Source: Paraglaciecola psychrophila 170
GTDB taxonomy: Bacteria; Pseudomonadota; Gammaproteobacteria; Enterobacterales; Alteromonadaceae
Length of the DNA: 64,000 nt
Direction of reading: 5' to 3'
NCBI RefSeq assembly: GCF_000347635.1
Contig: NC_020514.1
Span: forward strand, 4,774,001 to 4,838,000
Position 1 is the first letter of the stretch. Each line of letters starts with the position of its first letter. Under the pieces are notes generated by a model. It did no database searches, was not told the origin of the DNA, and saw nothing but the letters and a program-made list of their open reading frames with translations. Of the stretch, positions 30,194 to 41,387 are shown one piece after another. A program made the position numbers and the translations under genes.

Positions 30194-30383
30194 AAAGTAA
30201 AGCCTATTGTTTTTTGCAACCAAAATGAAACCTCCCATAGGCAACAATTATAGATTCAAAACCTAATACTCTGTGACAGCAACAAAAGATCCACTTTTAC
30301 AGCATTGTAAAAGTGAATCACTTACCCTATGTCAAAATGTATGGAGTGAAACATCGTATTTATTTTACTTTTTTAATTAAAAA

Positions 30384-30414
30384 GCCTTGAGATCACTCCT
30401 GCTAACCCCATCTA
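30384..30414 (+). promoter_or_regulatory. Sigma-32 heat-shock promoter of groESL
   Basis: GCCTTGAG (-35) and CCCCATCTA (-10) are separated by 14 bases, an almost ideal match to the RpoH consensus. The promoter lies about 125 bases before the groES ATG. A small hairpin with AAGCA/TGCTT arms is in the leader near 30451-30474. Confidence 0.85.
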
Positions 30415-30539
30415 TGAACGCAGAACTAAGTTCTATCAGAAAAGAATTCTAAGCAGACGATGCGTCTTCTGCTTAATCACCGCCTTTATGTCAAAGGCAC
30501 ATAGCATTATTAACATTGGAATTTTCAGGAGATTTGAAA

Positions 30540-30830
30540 ATGGCAATTCGTCCTTTAAACGATCGCGTTATCGTTAAGCGTCACGAACAAGAAAGTAAAT
30601 CTGCAGGTGGCATTGTATTAACAGGCTCTGCAGCAGAAAAGTCGACTCGCGGCGAAGTTATCGCTGTAGGAAATGGTCGTGTACTAGATAATGGCGATGT
30701 TAAAGCAGTCGACGTTAAAATAGGTGACATCGTTATTTTCAACGATGGTTATGGGGTTAAAACTGAAAAGTTAGACGGCGAAGAAGTGCTTATCCTTAGT
30801 GAAAGCGACATCTTAGCAGTAGTCGAATAA
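30540..30830 (+). CDS. groES: Co-chaperonin GroES
   Basis: 96 residues starting [20 protein letters not shown], with the mobile loop [15 protein letters not shown] and the late [16 protein letters not shown]. GroES caps the GroEL cage. The start at 30540 has AGGAG upstream; an upstream in-frame TTG is rejected. groEL follows 38 bases later. Confidence 0.98.
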   Translation: MAIRPLNDRVIVKRHEQESKSAGGIVLTGSAAEKSTRGEVIAVGNGRVLDNGDVKAVDVKIGDIVIFNDGYGVKTEKLDGEEVLILSESDILAVVE

Positions 30831-30856
30831 ACCCAATCCATTAACAGCATTTTTGA

Positions 30857-32506
<1,650 letters not shown>

Positions 32507-32581
32507 TTAAGCTTCCCCACGCTAGTTGTTGATTTAAAAAGGTTTATTTTAACCTTGTAGAGTCAATTGTGGAGACATTAA

Positions 32582-32607
32582 GGGTGCCATTCGTGGCGCC
32601 CTTTTTT
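32582..32607 (+). terminator. Terminator after groESL
   Basis: GGGTGCC and GGCGCCC pair (one G-U) over a six-base loop, followed by six T. A weaker AAGGTT/AACCTT hairpin precedes it near 32538-32555. Confidence 0.85.
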
Positions 32608-33122
32608 ACATCTATAACTGACACACAGCTCTTTACGCTCCCTATTCTCACCTATTCACATAAGTCTCTTTTATTCCCTTACAGATGCCATAGGGGGGCA
32701 TGCTGGGGTACTAGATATCTATGACGATTGCGTCGTTACCTTACTTCTACGATTATCGTAGTCTTGAAATATTCAGTTTTAAGAATCATTCTCATTTAGA
32801 CCTTTACCACCAGTGCTCCTATTTAAACCAAAGACCTAAGCCAAAGACTTCCAGCAAGGGGATAAGCCTAAAGGCATTACGTATGAACGCATCATGGGAC
32901 AATACAAACTAGAACTAGCTATCAAAGCTTCCCCATACAGGTGTGTCATTTGTACCATGTCCTTGATGACGATAGCTTCGTGGTTCACTGAATTGGAAGA
33001 TTGGCTCGTTACCTTATGATTTAGATATAATTCTTTAGCCGTTTATACGTTGTTCAGTCCTAGCTCACACGGTAGGATATGTCACAGGAGAATATAATAA
33101 GCTGTTATAAGCAAGGAGTGGC
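32608..33122. other. Non-coding gap between groEL and the HEPN-like gene
   Basis: No convincing gene. Two open stretches exist (plus strand, about 32721-32912 and about 32836-33018) but neither has a ribosome site or recognisable domain. The second contains GDKPKGITYERIMGQYKLEL, which might be a decayed remnant. Low confidence. Confidence 0.4.
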
Positions 33123-33767
33123 ATGTACATCATCGAATTAAACTATCCGGGCACGCGGCTTCAATTCGAAGACCAAAGTTTAAAGCATGAAATTGAAGGC
33201 ATGCTAAGTAACTTACAGCGTATTGTAACGGAGGCTGCAATTTCCTTATCGATGTATGAGGCATCAAATTCCACACAACGAAATCATCGTCAAGAAATGG
33301 AGCAAGAGAATGAGTTGAGACAAGAAATTGATCTTCATGTTCGCAACGATGCCGAGGATGATTATTACCAAGATTTCGATAAATACAGATTAATCACTGA
33401 GAAAAAGCTAAGGGCAAGTAAGGCTGAACTTGGCATCATACCAAGATCATATTTGCATCAAATCCCATTTATTCATGCGCACACATTTGTCTATTCTGTT
33501 GATTCATTTGCTAAATTTTTAGAAGAACTAGTGGAGTACAAATGTATACCTAAATCTACCCAAGATTGCCTTAATGAGTTTAATAGGTTATTTCCGTCAG
33601 TGAGAAAAATTCGAAACTCAGCATTGCACATCGAAGATCGCTCTCGTGGTTATGGGCTATGGAAGGATAAAAAGAAAGGTAAAAAAATGGATACTTCAGG
33701 GTTTTTAGGACTCAGTAATTTGGAAGGCAACCAATTGTGTTACACGATTGATGATGGCACTTATTAA
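33123..33767 (+). CDS. Hypothetical protein with HEPN-like RNxxxH motif
   Basis: 214 residues, family not recognised. AAGGAG lies four bases before the ATG. The middle is acidic, charged and probably coiled (residues about 55-105). The C-terminal half contains SVRKIRNSALHIEDRSRGYG, where R164 and H169 fit the R-x4-H signature (with the frequent asparagine after arginine) of HEPN RNases. A helical segment (residues 125-160) precedes it, as in HEPN folds. HEPN proteins are common in toxin-antitoxin and abortive-infection systems, and this gene sits in an IS-rich island, but no partner gene is evident. The fold assignment is inference. Confidence 0.45.
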   Translation: MYIIELNYPGTRLQFEDQSLKHEIEGMLSNLQRIVTEAAISLSMYEASNSTQRNHRQEMEQENELRQEIDLHVRNDAEDDYYQDFDKYRLITEKKLRASKAELGIIPRSYLHQIPFIHAHTFVYSVDSFAKFLEELVEYKCIPKSTQDCLNEFNRLFPSVRKIRNSALHIEDRSRGYGLWKDKKKGKKMDTSGFLGLSNLEGNQLCYTIDDGTY

Positions 33768-33997
33768 AGGGTCGAAATTAGCGTTAACGTATTGAATATT
33801 CTGGTTCAGATCATGAACCATTTGCTAGCAAGTTTTCAATGGGAAGGTCCCCCTAGAGTTGAGCCTCATTATTAATGTGTTCCGTTTTGACCATGCTAAT
33901 TAGGTACATAAGAATAGGTACAATAATCGTTCCTTTTTAAGTTGATTTTAACCTTTAGCTACAGTGGGATGTAGACGTCTAAGACTTATATCCGATC

Positions 33998-35723
33998 TTC
34001 CGCACCCACTTTAAGAATAAATTCTCCGGTATACATCACCAAGGCAATTAATGATGATGTGTTGTCGTTCTTTTAAGTTCATCACCAGCGGAATGTGTTC
34101 AGCTTGATACAGAACCGTAATATTTTCGAAGCATTGGAAAACCCATCGAGCAGTGGGTGTTTGGCTTGGCTTTTTTTTCTGGTCGGGGAAGTAACACGCC
34201 TTGTCTTTGAGTGTTTTGCGGATTTGATGCTCTAGACTGGCGTACACCATTAAACAGCTGGTCATGACCATCAGTAAGGCTTCAATACGCTCTGGCTTCT
34301 TGAGGTAAATGGCACTGGTTAGGAAGTCGGGACTTTTTAAGAAACGAAAGCCTTTTTCAACATTTTGCTGGGCTTTGTAGCTGCTGAGTAAACTGGCCAT
34401 ATCCAAATCATCACTGACATCATTGGTGGCAATAATGAACAGTCCGAGTTGGTGTAAAGCGGTTTGGCGTGATATCAGAGGTGTGCATAATTCGCCCGTG
34501 ATTTGATATTCAATGCGCGTGGGTAATTCGCCTCGTTTAGGTCGTCCTGCGTTTGCATATACCGTCACTTCAATTGCTCGGGCATTGACATCACACACGG
34601 TTTGTTTACTTCGCCATTTTACAATGGCACTTTGTGCATCTTGGATGCAGGCAAAGCGTTGTTGGCTTAACTGTTTGAAGCTTTTTCGCGCTTGCTCGCC
34701 GGCTTTTAACATGCGCTTGTTTAAGTTGTGTTGCTCACGCTTGTAAGCCTGCTCACTGCGAATGAGTAACCATGTTTGTTTAACACCGCCATATTCGCTG
34801 TCATAACTGACGCCTTCATAGCCTTGGGAAATAGGGGTAAACAGTAAAATTGGGGCTTGTGTAACCAGTGCCTTCGCTTCTTTCAGTGTTTGCGGCACCC
34901 GCGTGATAAATAATTGACCTCGGGCGTCTAATTCCTCAATCGTTTCTTTGACATAAAGCGCGGCATCGGCCACTAAATAGCGGCTGGCTTGAGCCGCTTT
35001 TAAACTACCGATATGCGCCTTCACAATCTGTTTAAAGCCTTCCATATCATTGTTGTTGCCACTGGCGGGCTTCATGTACACCGGAATACCCGACTGGTTT
35101 TCGCAAATGAGATTTAATATCACCTGATTGAGCTCAGGGCGATGGTCACGTGAATAGCCTTGGGCAATGCGAATGTGTCCAAACTCACCCTCTGGTGTGG
35201 CTTGGCCATCATAATGGAAACTAGTGGAGTCGAGATGCACCGCTTGGCAATCTAACCCTAGATGATTGACCACCCGCTCGCCTATGCCTTGGTAAAGAGA
35301 GGATACGCCCTTGTCGTAAAGTGCATCCAAACATCGCCCAAGCGCATCGTCATTAATATCATCGGCAGATATTCCTTCCCCGAGCAAACGGTCAAGCGGT
35401 TTGCTTTCAAAATATTCACTGTACATATGCAAAGTGCGACCGGTAAAACCTAAACCATTGAGTAGCATCGCCACGAATAATTGTCCAAAGCTGACTTTAC
35501 GCTCATTAGAGCCACCTAATGCATCATCAATATATTGTGCAAGTTGAATATCTTTACAAAATCCAGCGACAAGGCCGAGGTGATCGAGGGATTTGGAGGA
35601 GGGGTAAGTCATTATTTATAGCTCTCAAAAGAGAGTAATAGGTCAAAACTGGGGATCGGCGTCAAGGTATTTTTAACAAACCCACATCAAGTGGTTAATT
35701 AATGACCAAATTTAGGTGCGGAA
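33998..35723 (-). mobile_element. IS1634-family insertion sequence
   Basis: The element is bounded by inverted TTCCGCACC at 33998-34006 and its complement GGTGCGGAA at 35715-35723, enclosing one long transposase gene. Length is 1726 bases, normal for the family. I see no target duplication: the flanks are GATC on the left and TGAC on the right. The missing duplication suggests either wrong end calls or a later rearrangement. Confidence 0.75.
34011..35612 (-). CDS. IS1634-family (IS4-like DDE) transposase
   Basis: 533 residues and open throughout. N-terminal helical region, then the catalytic DDE domain: first aspartate in AVHLDSTSFHYDG, second in YLVADAALYVKETIEEL, and the family's YKAQQNVEKGFRFLKSPDF block holding the catalytic glutamate. 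The gene fills the element between the inverted repeats, so the copy may be active. Confidence 0.88.
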   Translation of the reverse strand: MTYPSSKSLDHLGLVAGFCKDIQLAQYIDDALGGSNERKVSFGQLFVAMLLNGLGFTGRTLHMYSEYFESKPLDRLLGEGISADDINDDALGRCLDALYDKGVSSLYQGIGERVVNHLGLDCQAVHLDSTSFHYDGQATPEGEFGHIRIAQGYSRDHRPELNQVILNLICENQSGIPVYMKPASGNNNDMEGFKQIVKAHIGSLKAAQASRYLVADAALYVKETIEELDARGQLFITRVPQTLKEAKALVTQAPILLFTPISQGYEGVSYDSEYGGVKQTWLLIRSEQAYKREQHNLNKRMLKAGEQARKSFKQLSQQRFACIQDAQSAIVKWRSKQTVCDVNARAIEVTVYANAGRPKRGELPTRIEYQITGELCTPLISRQTALHQLGLFIIATNDVSDDLDMASLLSSYKAQQNVEKGFRFLKSPDFLTSAIYLKKPERIEALLMVMTSCLMVYASLEHQIRKTLKDKACYFPDQKKKPSQTPTARWVFQCFENITVLYQAEHIPLVMNLKERQHIIINCLGDVYRRIYS

Positions 35724-35802
35724 TGACAGCAAGATCATTATAGATTGTACTTTTGGAGCAAGTCGTGATCAGATCAAGGCATAACATTAGCCTTGGTATA
35801 AA

Positions 35803-36300
35803 AATGAATACTACTTTTCTGAAACACTTTATTTCAATTACAGATCCTCGCATTGAACGCTGTAAAAATAATAACCTGCTCTATATTCTTCTGCTAACCA
35901 TTAGTGTTGTGCTATCTGGCGCAGGAAGATATTGAAGACTTTGGGCACCTAAAACTTGATTGGCTAGAGAATATAGCGTTTTAAAAGCAGATATACTAAT
36001 AGTGACACCATAGCGCGTGTTATATGTCGGTTAAAAGCGTATGAAATGGAGTGTGCATTTCAATATTGGATATCTCACTTATCAAAACTACCGGGTACGT
36101 GATGTTATTCATTGAAAGACGGCTCGACGTTCAGTGTAATAATAAGAATATTCAAAATGAAGCAGCCTTAATCCCTCTTCAGCTGACAATGGAATTGTGT
36201 CCAATGAAAAATGTCGACAAAAGCTTTTATCGCATCAACCAACTAGGCCAGCTTGGCCAGCTTGGCGTGATTAACAAGCATTTATATTGAAGTAACGTAT
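35803..36300 (+). pseudogene. ISAs1-family transposase, heavily decayed
   Basis: Frames in turn read FLKHFISITDPRIERCKNNN, then (shifted) EDIEDFGHLKLDWLENIA, SDTIARVICRLKAYEMECAF, DVIH-stop-KTARRSV (the IDGKTxRRS motif) and ADNGIVSNEKCRQKLLSHQ. This is the order of the ISAs1/H-repeat transposase from its N-terminal domain into the catalytic domain, with at least four shifts or stops. Nothing recognisable remains after about 36300. It adjoins the intact IS1634-family element. Confidence 0.7.
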
Positions 36301-36522
36301 GTTCAGTATGAGTGACTTAATGAGTTGTTAAAAAAAGAAATACTTGTATGGGTTAATCTGGGAACTGAGCTTATCCATAGTGTCCATCTGAAAACAACAA
36401 TAGAGAATGATTTCAATTTATATTATTACATTTTATTACATTTTTATAATATAATAATTTTGCGATTTTGAATTCAATAAGTTTCATGTTCGTTAAATAA
36501 TTAACCTAAGGAAGTCCAGTCC

Positions 36523-39500
36523 ATGCCCATCAAAAAGAGTCTAATAAAAAGTATTTTATCGATAGCCCCTTTTATCCTGATTTCATTGATGTCGCAAGCA
36601 GCCTTGGCTGAATCTACAGTAACCAATAACTCTGACCCAAACGAATTAAGAGATGCACTTGCTGCTAATTTTACCGGAGTTCATACACTTGGTGCGGCTA
36701 CCGCAGTTGGAGAAGTAGGTCAATTAGGAACTTTTGATAATCTTGATTTCGGACAAGTTGATAATAAAGATTCTATTTTTACTAACACTGGTATTATGCT
36801 AAGTACAGGCACACTTATAGCTGATGGTGTGAGCTCTACTCTAGCAGAAACCGATGTCGCTCAAGCGCTTACTGACCATCCCAGCTTTAATACATACGCT
36901 ACTAATGACGCTGCTTCTTTGACTTTTACTTTTGAAGCTGAGCCTGATATTAAGTCCGTCGTTATGGAAGTTATGTACGCTACCAATGAAAGCATAGGTA
37001 ATACAAGCTATTTAGATGCCGCGGTCATTATGGTTGACGGGGTTAATATAGCTACTTTTCCAAATGGTCTGTTACTGTCTAATTTTAACGCAGATTTTTT
37101 ATTTGCTTCATCAACTACCGTAACCGGTTTTAGTAACGTATCGAATATACTTATAATTTCTGGTGCACTTGATCTTAACTTAACTACCCACACAATTAAA
37201 ATTGCGATTGCAAATAATAATGATGGTGGTGTTGAATCAGCTATTCTTCTTGGGGCAATTAAAGGTTCAACATTAAGTGGGAGTGGTATAATTGAACCTG
37301 TAATAAATGAAGCACCGGTAATATCAGGTACACCAGCAACCACGGTAGCAGAGGGTGCAGTATATAGCTTCACGCCGAGTGTAACGGATGCAGATACAAG
37401 TGATACCACGACCTTTAGTATCAGCAATAAACCGAGTTGGGCCGCTTTTAGCGCCACCACCGGGGCATTAACCGGCACGCCGGATAATAATGACGTGGGT
37501 GTGACGTCGGGGATTGTTATCACGGTCAACGATAGTGCCGGCGGCGCCGCGAGCTTAAGCGCCTTTAGTGTGACGGTGTCAAATACCAATGACGCACCGG
37601 TTATCACGGGTACGCCAGCGACGACCATTGATGAAGATGTGGCTTACAGCTTTACGCCGAGCGTTAGTGATGTGGATGCAGGTGACACCCAAACCTTTAG
37701 TATCACCAATAAACCGAGTTGGGCCGCTTTTAGCGCCACCACCGGGGCATTAACCGGCACGCCAAGTAAGAGTGATATTGGTACCACATCAGGTATTATT
37801 ATTAGCGTAGCAGACAGTGGCAATGCATCGGCAAGCTTAACGGCCTTTAACCTCGAGGTATTTGTTATCAACCAAGCACCCGTTGCTGCGGATGTGAGTG
37901 AAACCTTAGCAGAAGATAGCGATACGTTTGTTACCTTAACGGCCACGGACAATGATGAAGGAGATGAATTAACCTTTATTATTGCAAGCGAACCTTCACA
38001 TGGTAAGTTAACGGCTTCTTTAAATAATGCTGCAAAATGGCAATACACACCTGAAGCGGATTATCAGGGTGAAGACAGCTTTACCTTTACGGCGAATGAT
38101 GGTGAAGCAGACTCAGCACCTGCTACAATATCGCTCACTATCACCTCTGTTAATGACGCCCCTATAGCAACCGATGATAATATTACACTTGCCTTTAATG
38201 AAACGGGGGTCTACGTCCTTGATGTGCTAAGTAATGATAGTGACATTGAAAGTGACGAATTAACCATCACTAACGCCTCTGCCAGTATTGGTAGTGTTAG
38301 TATTGATAATAATCAGTTGGTTTATCAAGCTCAGGCGGGTGTGCAAGGGGTTATCTCGCTAGATTATGTTATTAATGACGGACACCAAAACCAAGACAAT
38401 GGCTCTGCAAAGGCACGTGTGACGTTATTTATTGATGGTGGCATTAACGCACAATTACCAACTATTACACTGCCTGAAGACGTAATCGTTAATGCAACGG
38501 CGTTATTTACTAAAGTGGATTTAGGGGTACCCACCGCTGTGGACAACGCAGGAAAAAGACTGCCTGTTTCCTTACTCGATGGCACCACGTTATTTAGACC
38601 GGGTAACAACGTAGCGTATTGGCAAGCAGAAGATAGCCAAGGCCTCAAAAGTGTGGCAAGTCAATCTGTCGTTGTGCACCCGCTTATTACGATGAGTAAA
38701 GATGAAACGACAGTGGAGGGGACTTCACATAATGTGGGTATTTTCCTAAACGGCACTTCACCTACTTACCCGCTCACTATAAGTTATAGCGTGAGCGGTT
38801 CATCTGATGCTAACGACCATAACCTTATTTCAGATGAGATTGTCATCGACTCTGGAGAGTTTGGCACTATTAGTTTTGATGTTTTAGCTGACGATATTAC
38901 TGAGGACAATGAAACATTAACCATTACACTCGATGACACGCTTAACTTTGGTGCTAAATCTACTTATACCTTAACGATTACTGCACAAAATATTGCACCG
39001 CAAGTGACCTATCGTGTGACGCAAGACAATGAACAGCGTTTATTGATTGAAAACAATGCAGGTCAAGTGGTTATTCAAACAGAGGTTTTTGATAGTAATA
39101 CGCTTGATACACACCAGTATCAATGGCTAGATAGCGAGAGTGACTTAGTCGATGTTGACAATGATGAAACCACTTACACCTTTGATACCTCAGGGTTAAC
39201 AGCCGGTATTCAAACCTTGAACTTAGTGGTGACAGATAATGGTGATACACCGCTATCGACAACAACCAACATTTATCTTGTCATTAACGATGCCTTAGCC
39301 GTATTAACCGATGTCGATAGCGATGGCGATTTAATTCCTGATAATGAAGAAGGGCTTGGCGATGATGATTTTGATGGTATTCCTAATTATCTTGATGTGC
39401 CCAGTGCATGTAACGTTATGCCACAGCAGGTCAGTGAAACACAACGTTTTCTTGTTGAAGGTGATGGAGGTGTATGCTTACGTAAAGGCGCTACGGTAGC

Positions 39501-40626
39501 CAATAACCAAAGTGGTGGCCTTGAACTGACGCTTGATGAAGTGCAAAACGATGAAGAGGCGCTAAATGTAGGGGGTGTATTCGACTTTATCGCTTATGGT
39601 TTACCCCAAGCAGGTCAAAGCTATAATCTAGTGCTACCTCAACGCTTACCCATACCTGCAAACGCCTTGTATCGGAAGTTTACGCCAATAAATGGTTGGG
39701 TTGAATTTGTTGTTGATGTTAATAACCAGTTTGCTTCAAGCCAAGGAAGCTTTGGCTTTTGTCCTCCTCCTAGCGATGCAAGCTGGACAATAGGGCTAAA
39801 CGAAGGCCATTGGTGTGTGCAGTTAACGATTGAAGATGGTGGGCCCAACGATGATGATGGTTTAGCTAACGGCAGTATTGTTGACCCAGGCGGCGTGGCA
39901 GTATTAATAGATACTAATCACTTCCCTGTGGCAGAAGCTGAAACAACAAGCACTGCACTAAATACACCTATTACGATTGATGTATTACTCAATGACAGCG
40001 ATGAAGATAACGATGTTTTAACGATTAACAGTGCCAGTGTTGATTTTGGTGTAGTCGATATTGCTATTAACATCCAGCAACTTATCTACACACCACCGAT
40101 AAGCTTTATTGGTGTTGCTACGATTAACTATGGTGTAAGTGATGGTCGCGGTGGTACAAGTTTTGCCAATGTAATCGTTAACGTTATTGAAAACCAAGCA
40201 CCTGTTACGCAAAACGACAGTGCGAGCACTGATGACAGAACAGCCATTATTATAGCGCCACTGGCCAACGATAGTGACAATAATGATGATACCTTAACGC
40301 TTATTAGCGCCGATGCAGAGCAAGGTAGTGTCACGATAAATACTGACAATACGTTAACTTATACCCCTCAAGCAGGCTTTGACGGCAACGACATCATCAT
40401 CTATACGATTGATGATGGTAATGGTGGCCAAGCGATAGGGCAAATTACGGTTAGCGTTAAAGCCTATGAAACCATTACTGTGACCAATAAAGGCAGTGGT
40501 GGAGGTGCAATGGCTTGGTGGTTTATGGGTATAGCATCCCTACTTGTTTATCGTCGCAGAGTTGCTTGGGTAGATAGCCGAGCTGCGTCACAGCAGAGAC
40601 TAACAAACAAAGGAGCTCGCTCATGA
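36523..40626 (+). CDS. Large multidomain surface protein (anchor-L, Ig-like, Calx-beta, TSP3, GlyGly-CTERM-like)
   Basis: 1367 residues. Signal peptide (1-29, SQAALAES), a choice-of-anchor-L-like domain (about 35-250), two putative Ig domains with FSISNKPSWAAFSATTGALT (about 260-450), cadherin-like and Big-type repeats (about 455-640), a HYR-like piece, a Calx-beta-like domain (about 725-815), calcium-type TSP3 DVDSDGDLIPDNEEG (about 927), a choice-of-anchor-U-like region (about 960-1130; WCVQLTIEDGGPNDDDG), two more cadherin-like repeats, then GSGGGAMAWWFMGIASLLVYRRR (about 1324-1346). The last resembles a GlyGly-CTERM rhombosortase signal but is followed by 21 more residues, which is unusual. 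Role probably adhesion or matrix. It overlaps the next gene by four bases. Confidence 0.85.
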   Translation: MPIKKSLIKSILSIAPFILISLMSQAALAESTVTNNSDPNELRDALAANFTGVHTLGAATAVGEVGQLGTFDNLDFGQVDNKDSIFTNTGIMLSTGTLIADGVSSTLAETDVAQALTDHPSFNTYATNDAASLTFTFEAEPDIKSVVMEVMYATNESIGNTSYLDAAVIMVDGVNIATFPNGLLLSNFNADFLFASSTTVTGFSNVSNILIISGALDLNLTTHTIKIAIANNNDGGVESAILLGAIKGSTLSGSGIIEPVINEAPVISGTPATTVAEGAVYSFTPSVTDADTSDTTTFSISNKPSWAAFSATTGALTGTPDNNDVGVTSGIVITVNDSAGGAASLSAFSVTVSNTNDAPVITGTPATTIDEDVAYSFTPSVSDVDAGDTQTFSITNKPSWAAFSATTGALTGTPSKSDIGTTSGIIISVADSGNASASLTAFNLEVFVINQAPVAADVSETLAEDSDTFVTLTATDNDEGDELTFIIASEPSHGKLTASLNNAAKWQYTPEADYQGEDSFTFTANDGEADSAPATISLTITSVNDAPIATDDNITLAFNETGVYVLDVLSNDSDIESDELTITNASASIGSVSIDNNQLVYQAQAGVQGVISLDYVINDGHQNQDNGSAKARVTLFIDGGINAQLPTITLPEDVIVNATALFTKVDLGVPTAVDNAGKRLPVSLLDGTTLFRPGNNVAYWQAEDSQGLKSVASQSVVVHPLITMSKDETTVEGTSHNVGIFLNGTSPTYPLTISYSVSGSSDANDHNLISDEIVIDSGEFGTISFDVLADDITEDNETLTITLDDTLNFGAKSTYTLTITAQNIAPQVTYRVTQDNEQRLLIENNAGQVVIQTEVFDSNTLDTHQYQWLDSESDLVDVDNDETTYTFDTSGLTAGIQTLNLVVTDNGDTPLSTTTNIYLVINDALAVLTDVDSDGDLIPDNEEGLGDDDFDGIPNYLDVPSACNVMPQQVSETQRFLVEGDGGVCLRKGATVANNQSGGLELTLDEVQNDEEALNVGGVFDFIAYGLPQAGQSYNLVLPQRLPIPANALYRKFTPINGWVEFVVDVNNQFASSQGSFGFCPPPSDASWTIGLNEGHWCVQLTIEDGGPNDDDGLANGSIVDPGGVAVLIDTNHFPVAEAETTSTALNTPITIDVLLNDSDEDNDVLTINSASVDFGVVDIAINIQQLIYTPPISFIGVATINYGVSDGRGGTSFANVIVNVIENQAPVTQNDSASTDDRTAIIIAPLANDSDNNDDTLTLISADAEQGSVTINTDNTLTYTPQAGFDGNDIIIYTIDDGNGGQAIGQITVSVKAYETITVTNKGSGGGAMAWWFMGIASLLVYRRRVAWVDSRAASQQRLTNKGARS
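37411..37481 (+). repeat. 71-bp direct repeat, copy 1, in surface-protein gene
   Basis: Pairs with 37693-37763, one mismatch in 71 bases. The copies are 282 bases (94 codons) apart, in frame, and code for the FSI-NKPSWAAFSATTGALTGTP core of the two Ig-like domains. Neighbouring sequence is much more diverged. Confidence 0.92.
37693..37763 (+). repeat. 71-bp direct repeat, copy 2, in surface-protein gene
   Basis: Second copy of the repeat at 37411-37481. Recombination between them would remove or add exactly one Ig-like domain in frame. Confidence 0.92.
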
Positions 40627-41261
40627 AAAGTAGCCATATAGAAAATAACCAGGTAAAAAGCTTTATCGCCAAGTTAATTACTCTAAGTGCGGGGTTACTG
40701 TTGAGTGCAACGAGCCATGCCAATAACTGGTTGGTGAGCGTAGAGCTTGGAAAAAGCGAAGCTAACACAGGAAGCCTCACTGCACAGTTACCGTCAGGAG
40801 AAGTTACCCATCTGAGCGATAGTGACACCAGTTGGTCATTAGGTATTGGTTATCAGCTAGACAATGGCTTAACCCTTGAAGCGAGTTATCTTAAGCAAGG
40901 TGATGGCGATGTCACCATTACCGGCGACACCTTATCACCAACACAATATCACAATAGTGTCGCTAACATATCGCCGGTATTAGGTGATGGTTTTACGCTT
41001 GGAGCGCGTTATCAATTCTGGCAACAAGAAGATATAAGTACGTCGGTATCACTGGGCCTTATAACATGGGAAGGTGACATCACGAGTACCTATCAAGCAC
41101 AGCAAATAACCACTAAGCATGACGGTAATGATATTTACTATGGCCTAGAGGGACATTATCAACTAACCAAGCAATGGCAATTGAGTATAGGGTTTACGCG
41201 GTATGCTTTAGAGCCTAATGATGTTGATGTACTCTATTTGGGTGGGGCGTATAGTTTTTAG
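40623..41261 (+). CDS. Outer-membrane beta-barrel protein (OmpA-like barrel fold)
   Basis: 212 residues. Signal peptide (about 1-33, ending SHAN), then eight predicted strands with the OmpX/OmpA-barrel feel: WLVSVELGKSEA, WSLGIGYQLDNGLTLEASYLK, FTLGARYQFW, DIYYGLEGHYQL, WQLSIGFTRYAL and the final DVLYLGGAYSF with terminal phenylalanine. ATGA overlap with the large surface-protein gene implies coupled translation and a shared job, perhaps display or anchoring. Specific family not identified. Confidence 0.8.
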   Translation: MKSSHIENNQVKSFIAKLITLSAGLLLSATSHANNWLVSVELGKSEANTGSLTAQLPSGEVTHLSDSDTSWSLGIGYQLDNGLTLEASYLKQGDGDVTITGDTLSPTQYHNSVANISPVLGDGFTLGARYQFWQQEDISTSVSLGLITWEGDITSTYQAQQITTKHDGNDIYYGLEGHYQLTKQWQLSIGFTRYALEPNDVDVLYLGGAYSF

Positions 41262-41362
41262 TGTTTTAATTAAGTTCAACTTACGCCGTTGTTTGATAAC
41301 TGTCATTACCGTTGGATTTATAAGACTTTTTTTTCATAAAGTTGAGCTTTCATTAATATGAA

Positions 41363-41387
41363 AAAGCCGTATCTAAATTACGGCTTT
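41363..41387. terminator. Hairpin after the surface-protein operon
   Basis: AAAGCCGTA and TACGGCTTT form a nine-base stem with a seven-base loop. The following T-run is short (TTTG), so terminator function is plausible but weak. Confidence 0.5.

Noticed and set aside
32721..32912. 63-codon plus-strand frame after groEL
   Set aside because: No ribosome site, no domain; composition like non-coding sequence.
36241..36268. Short tandem GGCCAGCTT repeat as a possible CRISPR or VNTR
   Set aside because: Only two and a half units, inside the decayed ISAs1 sequence. No CRISPR array is seen anywhere in the window.
36523..40626. Large protein as a type I secreted RTX adhesin
   Set aside because: No GGxGxDxxx nonapeptide repeats at the C-terminus and no transporter genes nearby; it has a Sec signal peptide and a membrane sorting tail instead.
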